From assembly GCF_000203795.2 (NCBI RefSeq), contig NW_006281107.1, positions 78,204 through 142,203 of the forward strand: a DNA stretch of 64,000 nucleotides. Direction: 5' to 3'. Under the pieces are notes generated by a model. That model was not told the DNA's origin. It worked only from the letters and a program-made list of their open reading frames with translations, and searched no databases. Both the position numbers and the translations under genes were made by a program. Source of the DNA: Batrachochytrium dendrobatidis JAM81. Lineage: Eukaryota > Chytridiomycota > Chytridiomycetes > Rhizophydiales. This document shows, piece after piece, positions 23,019 to 35,410 of this stretch; the first letter of the stretch is position 1, and every line of letters begins with the position of its first letter.

Positions 23019-23174
23019 GAGTTTATCTTTAAATATGGATGAGATTTAAATGGATAGAAAACACAAGATACAGCAGCATAGAAAGAATCCAACTTGGATT
23101 ATATAAATGGTTTGTTTGATAAGAACTGCGCGTTGCAGTTTCGGGCCTCACAGCGTGTCAAGCAAATCAACAAC

Positions 23175-23241
23175 AGCCCTGCAAGGGCTCAATTCTGGCG
23201 TTAGCCCTGCATGATCAAGCCTTATCCACGACAGAATTGAG
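23175..23241. promoter_or_regulatory. Inverted repeats and E-box in the divergent promoter
   Basis: AGCCCT-GCA-AGGGCT at 23175-23189 is a perfect hairpin, and CTCAATTCTG at 23188-23197 is repeated in inverted form as CAGAATTGAG at 23232-23241. A CACGTG E-box lies further on at 23366-23371, 49 bp before the SUN gene start. These are sequence facts; any regulatory role is inferred. Confidence 0.35.
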
Positions 23242-23419
23242 TGTTGAGTATTTCAGTTGAACACATGTGTAGTACTGATAAGATATTCCATCTTTAAAAT
23301 AGCACAAGACCGACTGATGCCTTGAATCCAACTGTTCAATTGATGTTTGAGTCTTGGGTAACCCCCACGTGACTCGAGGGTTGATAAACGCAGGGTTTCA
23401 CGTAAAATAAGAGTTGCAA

Positions 23420-26400
23420 ATGGGCACTCCAGCTGCAGATTCGGGTGAAGTATCTGGTACTGACTTGAGTGATACTCTTGATTCAACTAGCGGTGTCAGG
23501 CGTAGTAAAAGAGCCCATCGAAATATTAATTATTCGCCCATAAGAACTGCATCACCAAGTAAACGCATCGGTCATCCCGCTGCCAATCATGAATCGTCAA
23601 TTTCCGTAAATACTATTCGCAGAACGAGTATTTCCAGCACGGCCAGTGACTGTAGCAGGTCAAGTAGAACGAGCAGAGCGACTCATGTCACATCAATTAG
23701 TTCAAATAATACGCTCAGTCCCATTACCACTCCTACAGCTCGCTCCTACTCTCATCGCAACGTGCTCTTTTCTACTCCACAGGATCCAATCTTGTCACCA
23801 TCAGATTCCGTCCTGATTAAACCCGACACCACTGAACAGCCTACATCTGCATGGAATCATCCTTTTCGCTCCACCAACAATGGTATTGACTCTGGACATG
23901 AAATCAACTCAACCAAGAGTTTCTCGTCTACTGAATCTACTAAACGCACTCCAACTAAACCTAAAAGTATGAATTTGATTTTTATTCAATACAAATTGTT
24001 TCAATTCAAACTTGTTGCTCTGCTTGTATGTTTACCTGTGCTTTGATTGTTAGTTGCTCGACACAAAATGGCAAAGTCAAATCCTGCGGCGTCGGATTCT
24101 GAGCTCGATAATGACCTCATTCCAAAAACACCAAACAGCTCACAACTCAATCCATCCAAGACTCCCGAATCGTTTGTTGAAATCACTCCTTCTAAATTTT
24201 CATTGACTTCTTTTTTTTCTCCATTCAGATCTCCTATGAATCTAAAGCATATCTTGGAGAATGTTGGTATGACACCTAGAACCCATAAACGTAAAGTTGC
24301 AAAGTCGTGGCTGGGCCGTATGGCAACGTCTTCTGATCAAATAGAAGTCGAGTATGAATCAGATCTTTGTGACAAGTCGGATGATGAGTTGGGTGAAAAT
24401 CGCATTTTATTCCCCGATATATTTGCAGAAGAGGCTGTGATTGAAGGTAATACCGTTTTTATAACCAGATACTGGAAAATGATGTGGTATTAAATATTTG
24501 TGTGATTTGGATCTAATTCATGTTAAATGAACAACTTGAATTTAGAGCCTGGACCGCTATTGAGGTTCATCGATTGGTTGAGCGATTTCTACATTGTTCA
24601 ACTTGTTATTCCTATTTTTTCATGGATCGCCTCCATCATTGCACTACTGATATGGGGTGTATGCACGCTTATGTGGAACATTGTCTATTATCTATGTGGA
24701 AAACCACTTGGCTTTATTGGATGGACATTTCTACGTGTTGCTGGGTTTATTTTTTTTACCACGTTCCGAGTCCTTGGTTATCATCGCAACATGTGTGTTG
24801 CTGGATTACTGTGTGGGCTTGGCGTGTATTTATTAACTACTAAACCGGGCCACAGCATTGATCTCCTTGCTTCGCTAGATCCAGTAAACCAATCACCTCA
24901 GCTACAGTCCATGTTTACACCAAATATATCCATGATTTTCGAGCATCTTCGGTCAACATTCGCTTCCACTGAAACTGAACATATTGAAATCAACTCACAA
25001 GATACCCAGAGTAATACAGATTCTCGCCCAGAATCCAACTGGAAGTCTCAAAAACAGCTTGTTATGCTTGAAAAGCGTGTTGCCACTGTCGAAAAGAAAC
25101 TACTTTTAGTAACGCAAGGTCTAGTTGAGGTGGCAGGCGATATGAAATCTCAGCATTCTCGATTAGAAAAATCAATTGAACATACCATTGCTGGACAAGA
25201 TTCATTGAAAGATACGCTTTCTGCACAGATTGCAGATGTAACGAAGCAAATATTTGATTTGCGCAACACATTGGATGCTTTGCATGACGCCACAGAAAAA
25301 ACAACCATTGAACAGAGTGCATATATCAAACACTTGCATGACTCGCTTGAAATACACAAATCAAGTATTGTTGAGCTGGAAAAGCAGATTCATGAAGATG
25401 TGCAAAATTTGAGTGTTTCAAACGAGGTGTCCAAAGGTTTGGCTGAAAAGCTGAGCACATTATCTGAAACTGTAACACGACTCGGTCAACAGCTTGAAGC
25501 CTATGGTAGTGTAGATGATGTTGTCAAACGGGTGATGGATACTATTCGAACCAGTACAGACTTTCCTGGATTCATTGCTGCTACTAAATCTTCTGAAACC
25601 TCAGAGATTGAACTACCGCCAGAACTTTGGAAAGCCATCGAGTCAAAACTGAATATGTTTGGTGATAAAGACCAAACGATTGATGTTTCCAACACTGCCG
25701 AAGCACGATTAAAAACGTTCATCTTGGCTCAAATTGATGACATTCGTGTCACGTATGCCACTAATGCAGATGTTGATGTACGCATACGTATGGCTTTGAA
25801 GGATGCCATTAAGGATTATACTCAAAGTGGACAAAACGATGCATCGCTAGCTGCTCGTGTAGATTTGAAAATGGACGAGGTCAAGGCATTACTACAGACC
25901 AAGGTTGAAGAACTGAACAAACTGGAGCAAGAGACTCGCGAAAAGTTGCAAGGTGCCTTTAGTGGTACAAAAAAAGAGTACACACAGCTAGATCTGCATT
26001 TGAAAACATTAACCGAACAAATTGCATCTCACACTACTTCCCTGAAAGAAGTCATGAGTGAGCAAGATCGACTTGGAGTATTTTACGATAATCAAAAGCG
26101 TGAATTTGAGCTCATCAAGACTACTGTTGATACATCCACCCACTGGCACAATTTTCTTGAGCAAAATCGACAGGCCCTTTCAACTATCATACATGAGCAG
26201 GTTGATACTCATCCCAACTCACACATCATTCTCACACAAGAGCAAACACTTTCAGCCATAGAGGTCAAGCTTGAGAGCATCGTATCAAAGTCTAGCCAAG
26301 ATATGGCGATCATTATGAATCGCTTGGAGAGTCTGGACTCTGTATCGTCGTCCTATGCGCATCTAAAAGGAGATGCTCCACTTTCGCGAGATGCCACAGA

Positions 26401-27157
26401 GTCTCTCATACATCGCATTGTAGCTTCTGCTTTGGAAGAATATCGAGCGGATGTGTTGGCTATACCCGACTACGCTTTGGAAAGTGCAGGCGCTCGCGTA
26501 GTTTATAATCTAACCTCTTCAACATTCACTACTCATTTCAAGCCACCTGTGCTGGGTTTATTTGCACGAGTAATGGGTATTCGTAAAGCCAGTGGACGGT
26601 CTCCGTCAACCGCTTTGACCCAGGATATTTCTCCGGGTAATTGTTGGGCCATGTCAGGTAAAATTAAATTCAAGTGGTGAAAATGTGTTGATGTTTGGAT
26701 AAACAATGTTTGATAATTTGTTCTACCCGTGACATGATGATTAGACTCGAGCGGCACGTTGGCGATATCCCTTGCCGAGCCCATCATACCAACTGATATG
26801 ACCATTGAGCATTCTCATATCCAAACGTCCATTAGTGACCGACACACATCAGCTCCACGCCAAATCGAACTTTGGGCAGTCTTTGATGCTGTAGAATTTG
26901 CTAAACTTGATCTAAACAACAATCAGGTCAGACTACAAACACTCGGCACTTTGTCATCATCAAACAAAAAAACACAACCAGCTGGAATTCTCCTAGGAGA
27001 CTTTGAATTCAATCCAATGACGGCTGCATTGAAAACTTATCCTTTACATCGGATTTTAAACATCAAAGTCAATATGGTTGTTGTGCGCATTAAAAATAAC
27101 TGGGGAAATCCCAAATGGACATGTATTTATCGCGTGCGTATCCATGGTCGTGAATAA
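23420..27157 (+). CDS. SUN-domain nuclear-envelope protein (LINC complex)
   Basis: Four exons (23420-23966, 24054-24446, 24546-26657, 26745-27157) encode 1154 residues. The first 320 residues are Ser/Thr-rich and basic (GVRRSKRAHR), as expected of a nucleoplasmic tail. Three hydrophobic stretches follow between about 330 and 425. A long coiled coil fills about 480-950, with heptad-rich segments and many KxxE pairs. The C-terminal SUN domain (about 1000-1154) contains GNCWAMSDSSGTLAISL, then IEHSHIQ, IELWAVFDA and WTCIYRVRIHG. SUN proteins span the inner nuclear membrane and bind KASH partners, linking the nucleus to the cytoskeleton and, in chytrids, perhaps to the basal body. The last intron interrupts the SUN domain and restores its conserved Trp block. 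The start is the first ATG in frame, at 23420. Confidence 0.9.
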
Positions 27158-27356
27158 AGTCGCATTTTAAACTAATTTGAATGACTATTACTTTTGTTCA
27201 ATGATTATCAACATGATTGAAGGATTGAACACGATTGGTATGGATCAAGTCTGGTATGCAGTATTGGATGACAAGTGCTGATGTATCAAATCAAGTAATA
27301 CAATGTTCAACATGATATTGTGAGATTGTATATGCATTGCTCAATTCAATAAATGT

Positions 27357-27429
27357 GCCTTTATAGCTCAGCTGGGAGAGCGTTAGACTGAAGATCTAAA
27401 TGTCCCGCGTTCAATCCGCGGTGAAGGCA
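27357..27429 (+). tRNA. tRNA-Phe (anticodon GAA)
   Basis: The 73-nt gene begins GCCTTTATAGCTCAGCTGGG. The acceptor stem GCCTTTA pairs with TGAAGGC, with one wobble pair, and the discriminator is A. The anticodon stem TTAGA/TCTAA encloses CTGAAGA, giving anticodon GAA. The T loop reads GTTCAATCC. No intron is present. Confidence 0.95.
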
Positions 27430-28975
27430 TTTTTACTTTTCATATTTTATACTTTTGCATTCATACTCCATCACTTGTCTATTGCTTGAGTTGATGTTGG
27501 TTGTCACTGTTTTTGATTGTAAATGATCATCTTGGTGTATTCCAGTTTTGTATGTATTGATTCGTGTAATGGCTTGTTCCAAATCATCCAAATCTGGATC
27601 ATCAAAGCATGACAGATTACATGACAGATCATCTGTTCATTACCCTGACTTGTAACATCAATGACCTTGTACATGATTCCAACTAAAAGCACATGTGATG
27701 ATACTCTCGAGTGTTCTGTTTGAACCAATACTGCCATTTTGTTGTTCAGATCACATTCCCAAAACATCTGCTTGATCAGTCCACCAAGCTATTCACTTTA
27801 TATTTTATTGTATCTCGAATATCCATCCATTTAATGATATGGTTGTTGGTCAACCTGGATTGTAAATTGCATGTATCTGACAATATATATTTGCCAAGGT
27901 GGATTTTGATTCAAACGTGGATGTTAAAGTGTATCCGAGTCAACAATTGATATACATTGTATAATCTGCAATCATTGATCATGTATAGACTGTATAGAAT
28001 GAATTATATCAACATTCATACAGATGGCTAGTGTTGGAAAGATCTGGTTCAGTTTGAGCAAGTGTATGAATTAATGATTGTGTCAAGTAGTCAAACTACC
28101 ATTCCGGTAGATCAATAATAGTTTGTAGTTGATCAACCGATTAGTAGACGCCATTGAATGTTGGACTGAAAACCTCGTATGAAAATAAGCAACAACCAAT
28201 ATCTGCAATGAACTGATTATAATCAAGTCTAGTATCCAACATGGTTATTGATGGTCCAACTCATACTCTATTGATTCTATACCAATACATCAACATTTTT
28301 GCCATTGACACACCCATTGAATACTGATTTATCGACTATCCAACTTATTTTAGGGTAGTACCCCACAATTCATCTACTTTGTAAGAGTTTTCCCAATGAA
28401 CCAACCGTCATTCATATTTTGGAGTATTAGCACATTCCAAGTGCCCGAATCTTAGTTGAAACCAATCAGATTGTCAATGTGGTAATGCTTTTGAACCCGC
28501 ATAAAATACAAGTTGCTTTGATTTTTAAAACTCAGTGGAGCTGCATAAATGAATGATGCAAGAGGGTATGTTTGCCAAGGTGACAGTCTGATACTTGAAG
28601 AAACAGTGAGACTTGAGCTATAGTCAAGTACAAGGATGATAGTGTCCATGAATATACGTAAAAATAAGTTGATAATCCATGTTAGTCAAAACAGTCAACC
28701 AAATGACTGTTTTTTTGTTAGAAAATCAGAGTAATTCTCATGCAGTGAATCCACACTCGACAAGTTCACAAAACTTGATTCTCCACGACAAATTTGTTGC
28801 GCCAAGGCAGTTTCCGCCCACAAAAGGATTAAGAATCGCCGTTTTTTAAAAATACTTTCAACTATTCGGCTCTTACAAACACATAACTATTCATTCAACC
28901 AAGTAAATCTCACCTAGCGTCTGAATTCTATCGAGCACCTTGACTGTTCAAATTCATCTTGATATACTCGCTTGA
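27430..28975. other. Long intergenic region upstream of the P-type ATPase
   Basis: This 1.5-kb stretch contains only short frames without family resemblance. It is A+T-rich with many ATTGAT and CAACAT words, and near-repeats such as TTATCAACATGATTGAAGG just upstream of the tRNA (27207) resemble sequence near 61137. I see no tRNA, transposase or LTR here. The last 200 bp should be the ATPase promoter. Confidence 0.4.
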
Positions 28976-31900
28976 ATGACCGAACCTACTACTGCTAACC
29001 CCACATCTGGGACAATTGCAGTCGTTGTACCCGCCCCTTCTGGTGAAAAATCTCAGCAGGTTGATGTGGTAAGTAAATTATATTAATGTCGAGACTGTTG
29101 TGAATGGGTGTGAAAATAGGGTGGGAATCAAGTTTGAATTAGTGGAGTGGAGATATCTGGTGTGAATCAACCATCGAGATGGATGTAACGCCAACAACCG
29201 AATATCCATTAATTATATTTTCTATTAAACCATGTTCCCATACAATACATTCAGAATGAGCATCTACTCTCGCTCGAGGAAGTCGAAAAAAAATACTCTG
29301 TGTCGGTCGATGCAGTGAAACCCACATTGTCTAAAGGTCTTTCCCCAGCAGAGGCTATCAAGCGTCTGGAGCAATATGGTCCCAATCAGCTATCACCGCC
29401 AAAAAAACGACACCCTTTTCTGCGTTTCATGGATCATCTTCTCGGTTTATTCAATCTCATGCTTCTCGTATCGGGCATTGCTGCCTATATTCTGCTTGCC
29501 ATCGACCCCATTGCTAATGCACAAAATGTCTATGTCGGTGCTATTTTGATTATTGTTGCATTCATGAATGCAAGCATTGAATTCTATCAGGTTCAAAAAT
29601 CTCAATCCATTCTTGAATCCTTTTTAAATCTCATTCCTTCTAAATGTTATGCTATCCGCGAGGCAAAACTCGCACAAATCTCTGCTCTAGAACTAGTATT
29701 GGGCGACGTTGTGTTTATCAAATCTGGCGACAAGATTCCTTCTGACTTGCGTATTTTCTGGTCCAATGAACTCAAAGTAGACAATTCGTCTCTAACTGGT
29801 GAAGCTGAGCCTCAAGAACGTAACGCCAACAATGTCATGACAAGTCCACTGGAAGCAACTAATTTGGTATTCAACGGCACGCTCGTTGTCAATGGCGATG
29901 CTTATGGTGTCGTGATTCGAACTGGTGATAACACTGTGATTGGTCAGATTGCGTCCCTCACGGCCAACGAGCAGCGTCGTAGTTCTCCGCTTTCGGATGA
30001 GATTGACACGTTTGTCAAGCTCATTACTCTAGTTGCAGGAATTGTTGCCATCATCTTCTTGATTATCGGTATTGTTGCCAAGGGTCAAAATGCTTCCCAA
30101 GCCCTCAATTTCGCCATTGGTACGTTTGTTTCGTTTGTACCCGAAGGTCTTCCGGCCACTGTCACCATGTTGCTCACTATTGCAGCAAAGCGTATGGCTG
30201 GTCGTAATGTGCTCGTCAAGGATCTGCAGGGTGTTGAAACCCTTGGTGCCATTACCCTTCTTGCTACTGACAAAACTGGCACTCTGACTCGTAACCAAAT
30301 GACCGTGACTTATGTTTGGACTGGATCTCGTCTGTTTTATGCACAGAGTCAATCGTCTACCGAGGCGCAGCACGCTGTTCCCTTGGACATGGACCATGCT
30401 GGTGTCAATGAGCTGATTCATATGTCACTTTTGTGCTCTCGTGCTCGTTTTGAGTCCAACGATGGTCCAATTGCTACTCGTCCTATTCTTGGTGATGCTA
30501 CTGAAGCTGGTCTTTTGCGCAACGGTGCTGCAAAACTTGTTGATTTCGAGTCTGTCGAAGACCGATTCCCCAAGATATTCGAAATTCCCTTCAACTCGGA
30601 AAACAAATGGGCCATGACGATTCATCAGAAAAAACATGCCAATGGCGAAATGATGGCTTACCTCAAAGGTGCACCAGAACGTGTTCTTCGTCTTTGCACT
30701 ACCTTTTTTGATGGTACCAATGTCGTTCCTCTGACAGAACAACACAAGGCTTCGTTTGAAGACATGTATCAGTTTATGGCTTCCAAAGGACATCGTGTGC
30801 TTGCTTTTGCTGCTCTGGCTCTTCCCGGTGATCAGTATCCCGCCAATTTCGTGTTTACCAAAGACCCTGTCAACTATCCCAAAAACAATCTTACCTTTTA
30901 TGGACTTGTTTCCCTTGAAGATCCTCCCAAGCATGGTGTACGTGAGGCTGTTGGTCACTGCCGTGAAGCTGGCATTCGTGTCATGATGGTTACCGGTGAT
31001 CACCCTCTCACTGCCGAGGCCATTGGTCGCAAAATCAATCTCATGTTGCAAGACACCAAGGAAACCCTTGCCAAGAAGCGCAACGTACCCATATCACAAA
31101 TTCCGGAAAGCGATGTGAATGCTATTGTTATTCATGGTGAAAAGATTGATGGTCTGACTGAAGCTGATTGGGACAATATCTTTTCCAAAGAAGAAATTAT
31201 CTTTGCTCGTACATCTCCCAAACACAAGTTGCAGATTGTCAAGCATGCCCAAGCTCTCGGACACATTGTTGGTGTTACAGGTGATGGTGTCAATGATTCT
31301 CCTGCCTTGAAAAAGGCTGATTTGGGTATTGCCATGAACGTGTCTGGATCTGATGTGTCCAAAGAAGCTGCAGCCATGATTCTGATTGACGACAATTTCG
31401 CATCCACTGTCAATGGTATTGAAGAGGGTCGATTGATTTTCCAAAACTTGAAAAAATCGATTCAGTATACTGTTACACACACTATGCCTGAAGTGTGGGC
31501 CAACTTGCTCTATATCGTTGTTCCATTGCCGCTGCCATTGACTGCTATTCAGATTATTATTGTTGATCTTGGATTTGAACTGTTCCTTGCTCTTTCCTAT
31601 GCCTGGGATCTGCCTGAATCAAAGACTGGTTTGATGAAACTGCGACCCCGTAAACCTGTTACTCCCGAGTCCATTGCTCGTACCAAGCGTATTGCTGCTC
31701 GTCAACCTGAAGGATCTGCTGAAGCACAAGGATTTGTTGCCAAATTTACCAAGACGATTTCTACTCCATTTACAGCCGTGTTTTGGCATGATCTTATGGA
31801 AAAGCGTGATGAAGAAACTCTTGTTGATTCTAACTTGCTTTTATGGTCATACCTTGAGGCTGGCACTATTATGTCGATCGGTTGCTTTGTTTCGTACTTT

Positions 31901-32404
31901 GTTGCTTTTTACTACTATCGTCGTATTTTGCCGATCGATGCAGTCAACTTTGGCAGCGTTTGGGGAACAAATACCGGTCCTATTACACTATCGAGTGGCT
32001 TAGTCTTGGATAATAATGCTCAATTGGATACGCTCTACTATGCACAATCAGGCTACTATCTTGCCATTATGATTCAGCAAAGTTTCAACATGTTTATTTG
32101 CAAGGCTCGCTTTGGTATTCCGTTTGGTTGGTTCATGTTCAGCAATATATACAATTTTACTGGTCTCATTGGCGGTGCTGCCTTTACCATGGCAATGGTC
32201 TATATTCCACCTTTCAATGTTGCTTTTGGCACCAACTGGAGACTCCACCCCATCTTGTGGTTGATACCCATGGCATTTGGTATCTTTTTAGTCTTTTATG
32301 CTGTTGTTCGTATTCTCATTCAGCGTGCGCGCAATCCCATCAAGTATTCCAAGGATGTTGATGGACTTCAAATGCATCCCACAAGATGGTCTACTGGCAG
32401 ATAA
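28976..32404 (+). CDS. Type IIC P-type ATPase (Na,K-ATPase alpha-like)
   Basis: Two exons (28976-29068 and 29255-32404) encode 1080 residues. A short, Thr/Pro-rich cytosolic N-terminus leads to the cation ATPase N-terminal domain (LSPAEAIKRLEQYGPNQLSP). The phosphorylation motif is ATDKTGTLTRNQMT with Asp at about 369. The nucleotide domain has KGAPERVL, and the hinge is TGDGVNDSPALKKADLGIAM. About ten membrane segments are visible. The whole resembles animal Na,K/H,K-ATPase alpha subunits rather than the fungal ENA or PMA1 pumps. The M4 glutamate (VPEGL), the M5 glutamate and the first M6 aspartate are kept, but other cation-site residues differ. The pump probably moves monovalent cations across the plasma membrane; ion choice cannot be deduced. 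I see no beta-subunit gene nearby. Confidence 0.92.
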
Positions 32405-33357
32405 ACAACCGTCTTGTTTTAATTCAATCTTTACAAGCAAATTCTAACTAGCATTTTACCTACAAACTCTTGAAGCCATACAATAAAAATGCATAGCTTG
32501 AATTTTAAACATTTATTGCACCTTTAGTAGGTTGTGGGAAGTTGAAGCAAATGCCAAACAATGTATTTTATTCAAATCAACAAGTCTGATTGAAATGGAT
32601 AATCTGGGTTTAAACTTGGTGACTGTACCGTGTATGGCCATGTCAAGTAGAGAAATGGATAATTTGATGTGTGTATCATATGATGAATAGTATATTTTTG
32701 GATTGAGATTTAATTGAAGCAGCTAATTTGCAGTGAGAAACAACGACTATTCAACTCTTATTTTTCTAAACAAAATACAGCCAATCCGAGTGGTTTATTT
32801 CACATCAATAGGGCAGTAATCGCTCACGGCTATAATCCTAAGCCACGCTCAAATGTTTCTGGCTGCTTGCCCGTCCGATCAAAAGAAAGAACACAAGATT
32901 GCAAGTATTATACAGGTGGCTTGAAATATTGGCTTTCAAGTTGGTATGAAAGATAGAAAGGATTGGCCATTTAGCTTGGGTGGCTTTGAATAGAAATTTC
33001 AAGCCAATAATTTGCCACACTCGGCTGGCTGCAGTATTTACAATTATTCAAGTTTTCATCATTTCAAGAAATTGATGAAACTAAGCCCATCATAGTGGCA
33101 CGGAAAAATAATCAAACTGCAAATCAGCTTAATATGGCTACATCTTCACAGAAAGGCACAACGCCGCCTGATATGAATAAAATATTGTTTATCTTGGCCA
33201 CCCATGATGGATTGATATAAAATTAGACTTGTTATTACTCTTTCAACGACTAACTTATTTGCTTTGATATAGAAAACTAGAACATACTTGTCTGTGACTT
33301 CATACATTTTTTGCAATACTGCGTTTGCATTTTTAACTTTTATTATTTGGATCAATT
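32405..33357. other. Intergenic region with repeat-family fragment
   Basis: No convincing gene was found in this 950-bp gap. At 32611-32700 a CTTGGTGACTGTACCGTGTA stretch followed by ATCATATGATGAATAG matches the right-half module of the dispersed inverted-repeat family, here without its terminus. The last 150 bp, A+T-rich, would be the promoter of the secreted protein gene. Confidence 0.4.
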
Positions 33358-34842
33358 ATGCGATATACTATTTGGCATGTGGTGTGCCTTTTTCTCATGT
33401 TCATTCGAGCTGTCGTGTCAGATACTCATACAATTACCATGGCCATAGCTGTTGATGACTACTACCATATTAAATTTTTGGGCGATTACTACAAGGGCCC
33501 ACTTACCGACAACGGAATCTACGGTTTTAGACAGGTCAGAACGTTTTCCAAGACTGTCGTTGGAAATGGTCCATGGCTGATTGCTTTTCAAGCGTTTAAT
33601 CTTGGTGGTCTTGGAGGTCTTGTTGCTTCCGTTTCGGTTGACGATATGCCTTATTCCGCTACGGGTACTCCTAGTAACAAATTTCGTATGGCTCCTGTTA
33701 TGCCTGGCGATGGATGGGACACGCAAGTCAATTACCCGGATAGTCAATGGATGATCCAGACTACCGATGTCTGCGCCAATCACGCTAACGAATGGCACGG
33801 ATTCTATAATATAATTGACGGTGCTACTGCTGGTCAAATTGCTCGCCCCGTATGGTTTCCCAACTGTGATGTAGATCCTCGAGCTACTGCTCAAACTCCT
33901 GTTCCTTTGTGGTTTCGAATTGTTGTATATCCTCCTAATACGGGCACTCTACAGGGCAAGTTTAAGCGAGGTCTTGGTACTGTCGACATGTACGCTGCTC
34001 CCGCACCTCCTGGACCCATTGGACCTCCCGTGTATCCTGGACCTCCTGGACCTTCTGGGCCTCCCGTGTATCCTGGGCCTCCTGGACCTTCTGGATTTCC
34101 TAAACCTTCTGGATTTCCTAGACCTGTTGGGCCTCCTGGGCCTCCTGGACCTGTCACTCAGTACCGTTCTGTTGTAGCTAGTGGCGGATACGTTAAACCT
34201 ATGCCCAATTCCAACATGGTCATTGGCTATTCCGGCACTCACAACACCAACTTTGACAGTAACCAACCCTATCCAATTGGTGGACCTGTTGTACCGATTA
34301 ATCGCGCTCCAGCAATCCATCAGATCAAGATTATTGTGCTTGTTGATGACTACTTTGATATCTGGATTGCAGGACAGCGGTTTGATGGACCACAACGCAA
34401 TGATAACATTCCTTCTTGGTCACAAATACGTACTTATACTAAACAAGTCACTGGTGATGGTCCTTGGATTATTGCTGTCGATGGTCAAGACATAGGTTCA
34501 ATTGCTGGATTTTTTGCTACAGTATATTTGGATGGTCGTGAAATTTCCAGTACTGGAACTGCGACCAATCAGTTCCGTATGACAGATGTTACTCCTTCAG
34601 AAGGATGGCAGGCTGATCCGTACTTTTTCGAAGGAAGAATGTTTGCTCGAACTTCAGAGGCCTGCTTCGATACTGATTATTATTGGAGTTCTATTGTACC
34701 TAAGCTCGATGTTCAGACTGGATCCCGTCCCCGTGCCATGTGGCATCCTGACTGCTGGAATATTGGCAGTACTAGTAACCCTAAACACATGTATTTCCGT
34801 ATGATGGTAACAGCCTATACTTCTGTTATGGGTAAAGGGTAA
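33358..34842 (+). CDS. Secreted protein with duplicated domain and collagen-like linker
   Basis: This is one intronless frame of 494 residues. A signal peptide occupies about residues 1-21 (WHVVCLFLMFIRAVVS). Two homologous domains follow at about 25-205 and 315-490, sharing the order VDDYYHI/VDDYFDI, GPWLIAF/GPWIIAV, ATGTPSNKFRM/STGTATNQFRM, GDGW/SEGW, a Cys-containing HANEW/YYWSS block and a closing WFPNCD/WHPDCW. Between them, at about 216-266, lies a run of G-x-P triplets (PPGPSGPPVYPGPPGPSG and similar), about fifteen in all, like a short collagen helix. I do not know the domain; it may be a carbohydrate-binding or adhesive beta-sandwich. It is likely an extracellular or cell-wall protein. 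Lack of introns contrasts with most neighbours. Confidence 0.8.
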   Translation: MRYTIWHVVCLFLMFIRAVVSDTHTITMAIAVDDYYHIKFLGDYYKGPLTDNGIYGFRQVRTFSKTVVGNGPWLIAFQAFNLGGLGGLVASVSVDDMPYSATGTPSNKFRMAPVMPGDGWDTQVNYPDSQWMIQTTDVCANHANEWHGFYNIIDGATAGQIARPVWFPNCDVDPRATAQTPVPLWFRIVVYPPNTGTLQGKFKRGLGTVDMYAAPAPPGPIGPPVYPGPPGPSGPPVYPGPPGPSGFPKPSGFPRPVGPPGPPGPVTQYRSVVASGGYVKPMPNSNMVIGYSGTHNTNFDSNQPYPIGGPVVPINRAPAIHQIKIIVLVDDYFDIWIAGQRFDGPQRNDNIPSWSQIRTYTKQVTGDGPWIIAVDGQDIGSIAGFFATVYLDGREISSTGTATNQFRMTDVTPSEGWQADPYFFEGRMFARTSEACFDTDYYWSSIVPKLDVQTGSRPRAMWHPDCWNIGSTSNPKHMYFRMMVTAYTSVMGKG

Positions 34843-34900
34843 ATGATTCTATAGTTATCCTAGTACATGGAAAATATAGACTTGGAATTAGCGTGTTTTA

Positions 34901-35330
34901 TTACAGCCTGTTCACGTAAAATGAAACACTTCTGTATTTATCTTGCAGACTTTCTCTATTTTGCTTTGAAATAAACAATGATTAAATATTATTTTTCTAC
35001 CAATTGGTTGCTGCCATCAAAATTATGTTGTTCTCATCAGATACGTTTGTGCTCTAGTCCAGGCATTTCAGTAATGCAGCTGCTGTTTCCATACCAATCG
35101 CCCAGTGTTTGGTCTATAGAAAAGCTGGAGATTGAAACAATGCCATGGATGTGAACATGTGCCATGTATTCTTACAAGAATGAGCAGAAACAAACCAGTC
35201 AACTTTAACAAATTCAAAGGTTATAATTCTATCCAGCACATTTGATGGGAACTGGCACCAACCCAGCATGAAACTAAACATGTATTTGAGAACCCTTATT
35301 TAGTATTTCATGTTGTGAATACGACTGTAG
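34901..35330. repeat. Inverted-repeat element, copy C
   Basis: The left end TTACAGCCTGTTCACGTAAA is mirrored by the right end TTGTGAATACGACTGTAG, about 430 bp apart. An internal block (AATGCAGCTGCTGTTTCCAT, near 35073) is shared in inverted orientation with other copies. No coding sequence is seen. This fits a non-autonomous DNA transposon (MITE). Confidence 0.65.
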
Positions 35331-35410
35331 TATATGCATAATAACTTGAGAGATTGTAATGTTTCAAATGACATTTGAATTAGTCATTTGTTCCATCTCA
35401 TTCGAGTTGT

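Noticed and set aside
30425..31051. 208-codon minus-strand frame inside the P-type ATPase
   Set aside because: It is antisense to highly conserved ATPase coding sequence and arises from its codon bias.
33891..34157. Minus-strand glycine/proline-rich frame opposite the collagen-like linker
   Set aside because: It is the antisense shadow of the G-x-P repeat in the secreted protein; the plus frame has the signal peptide and duplicated domain.
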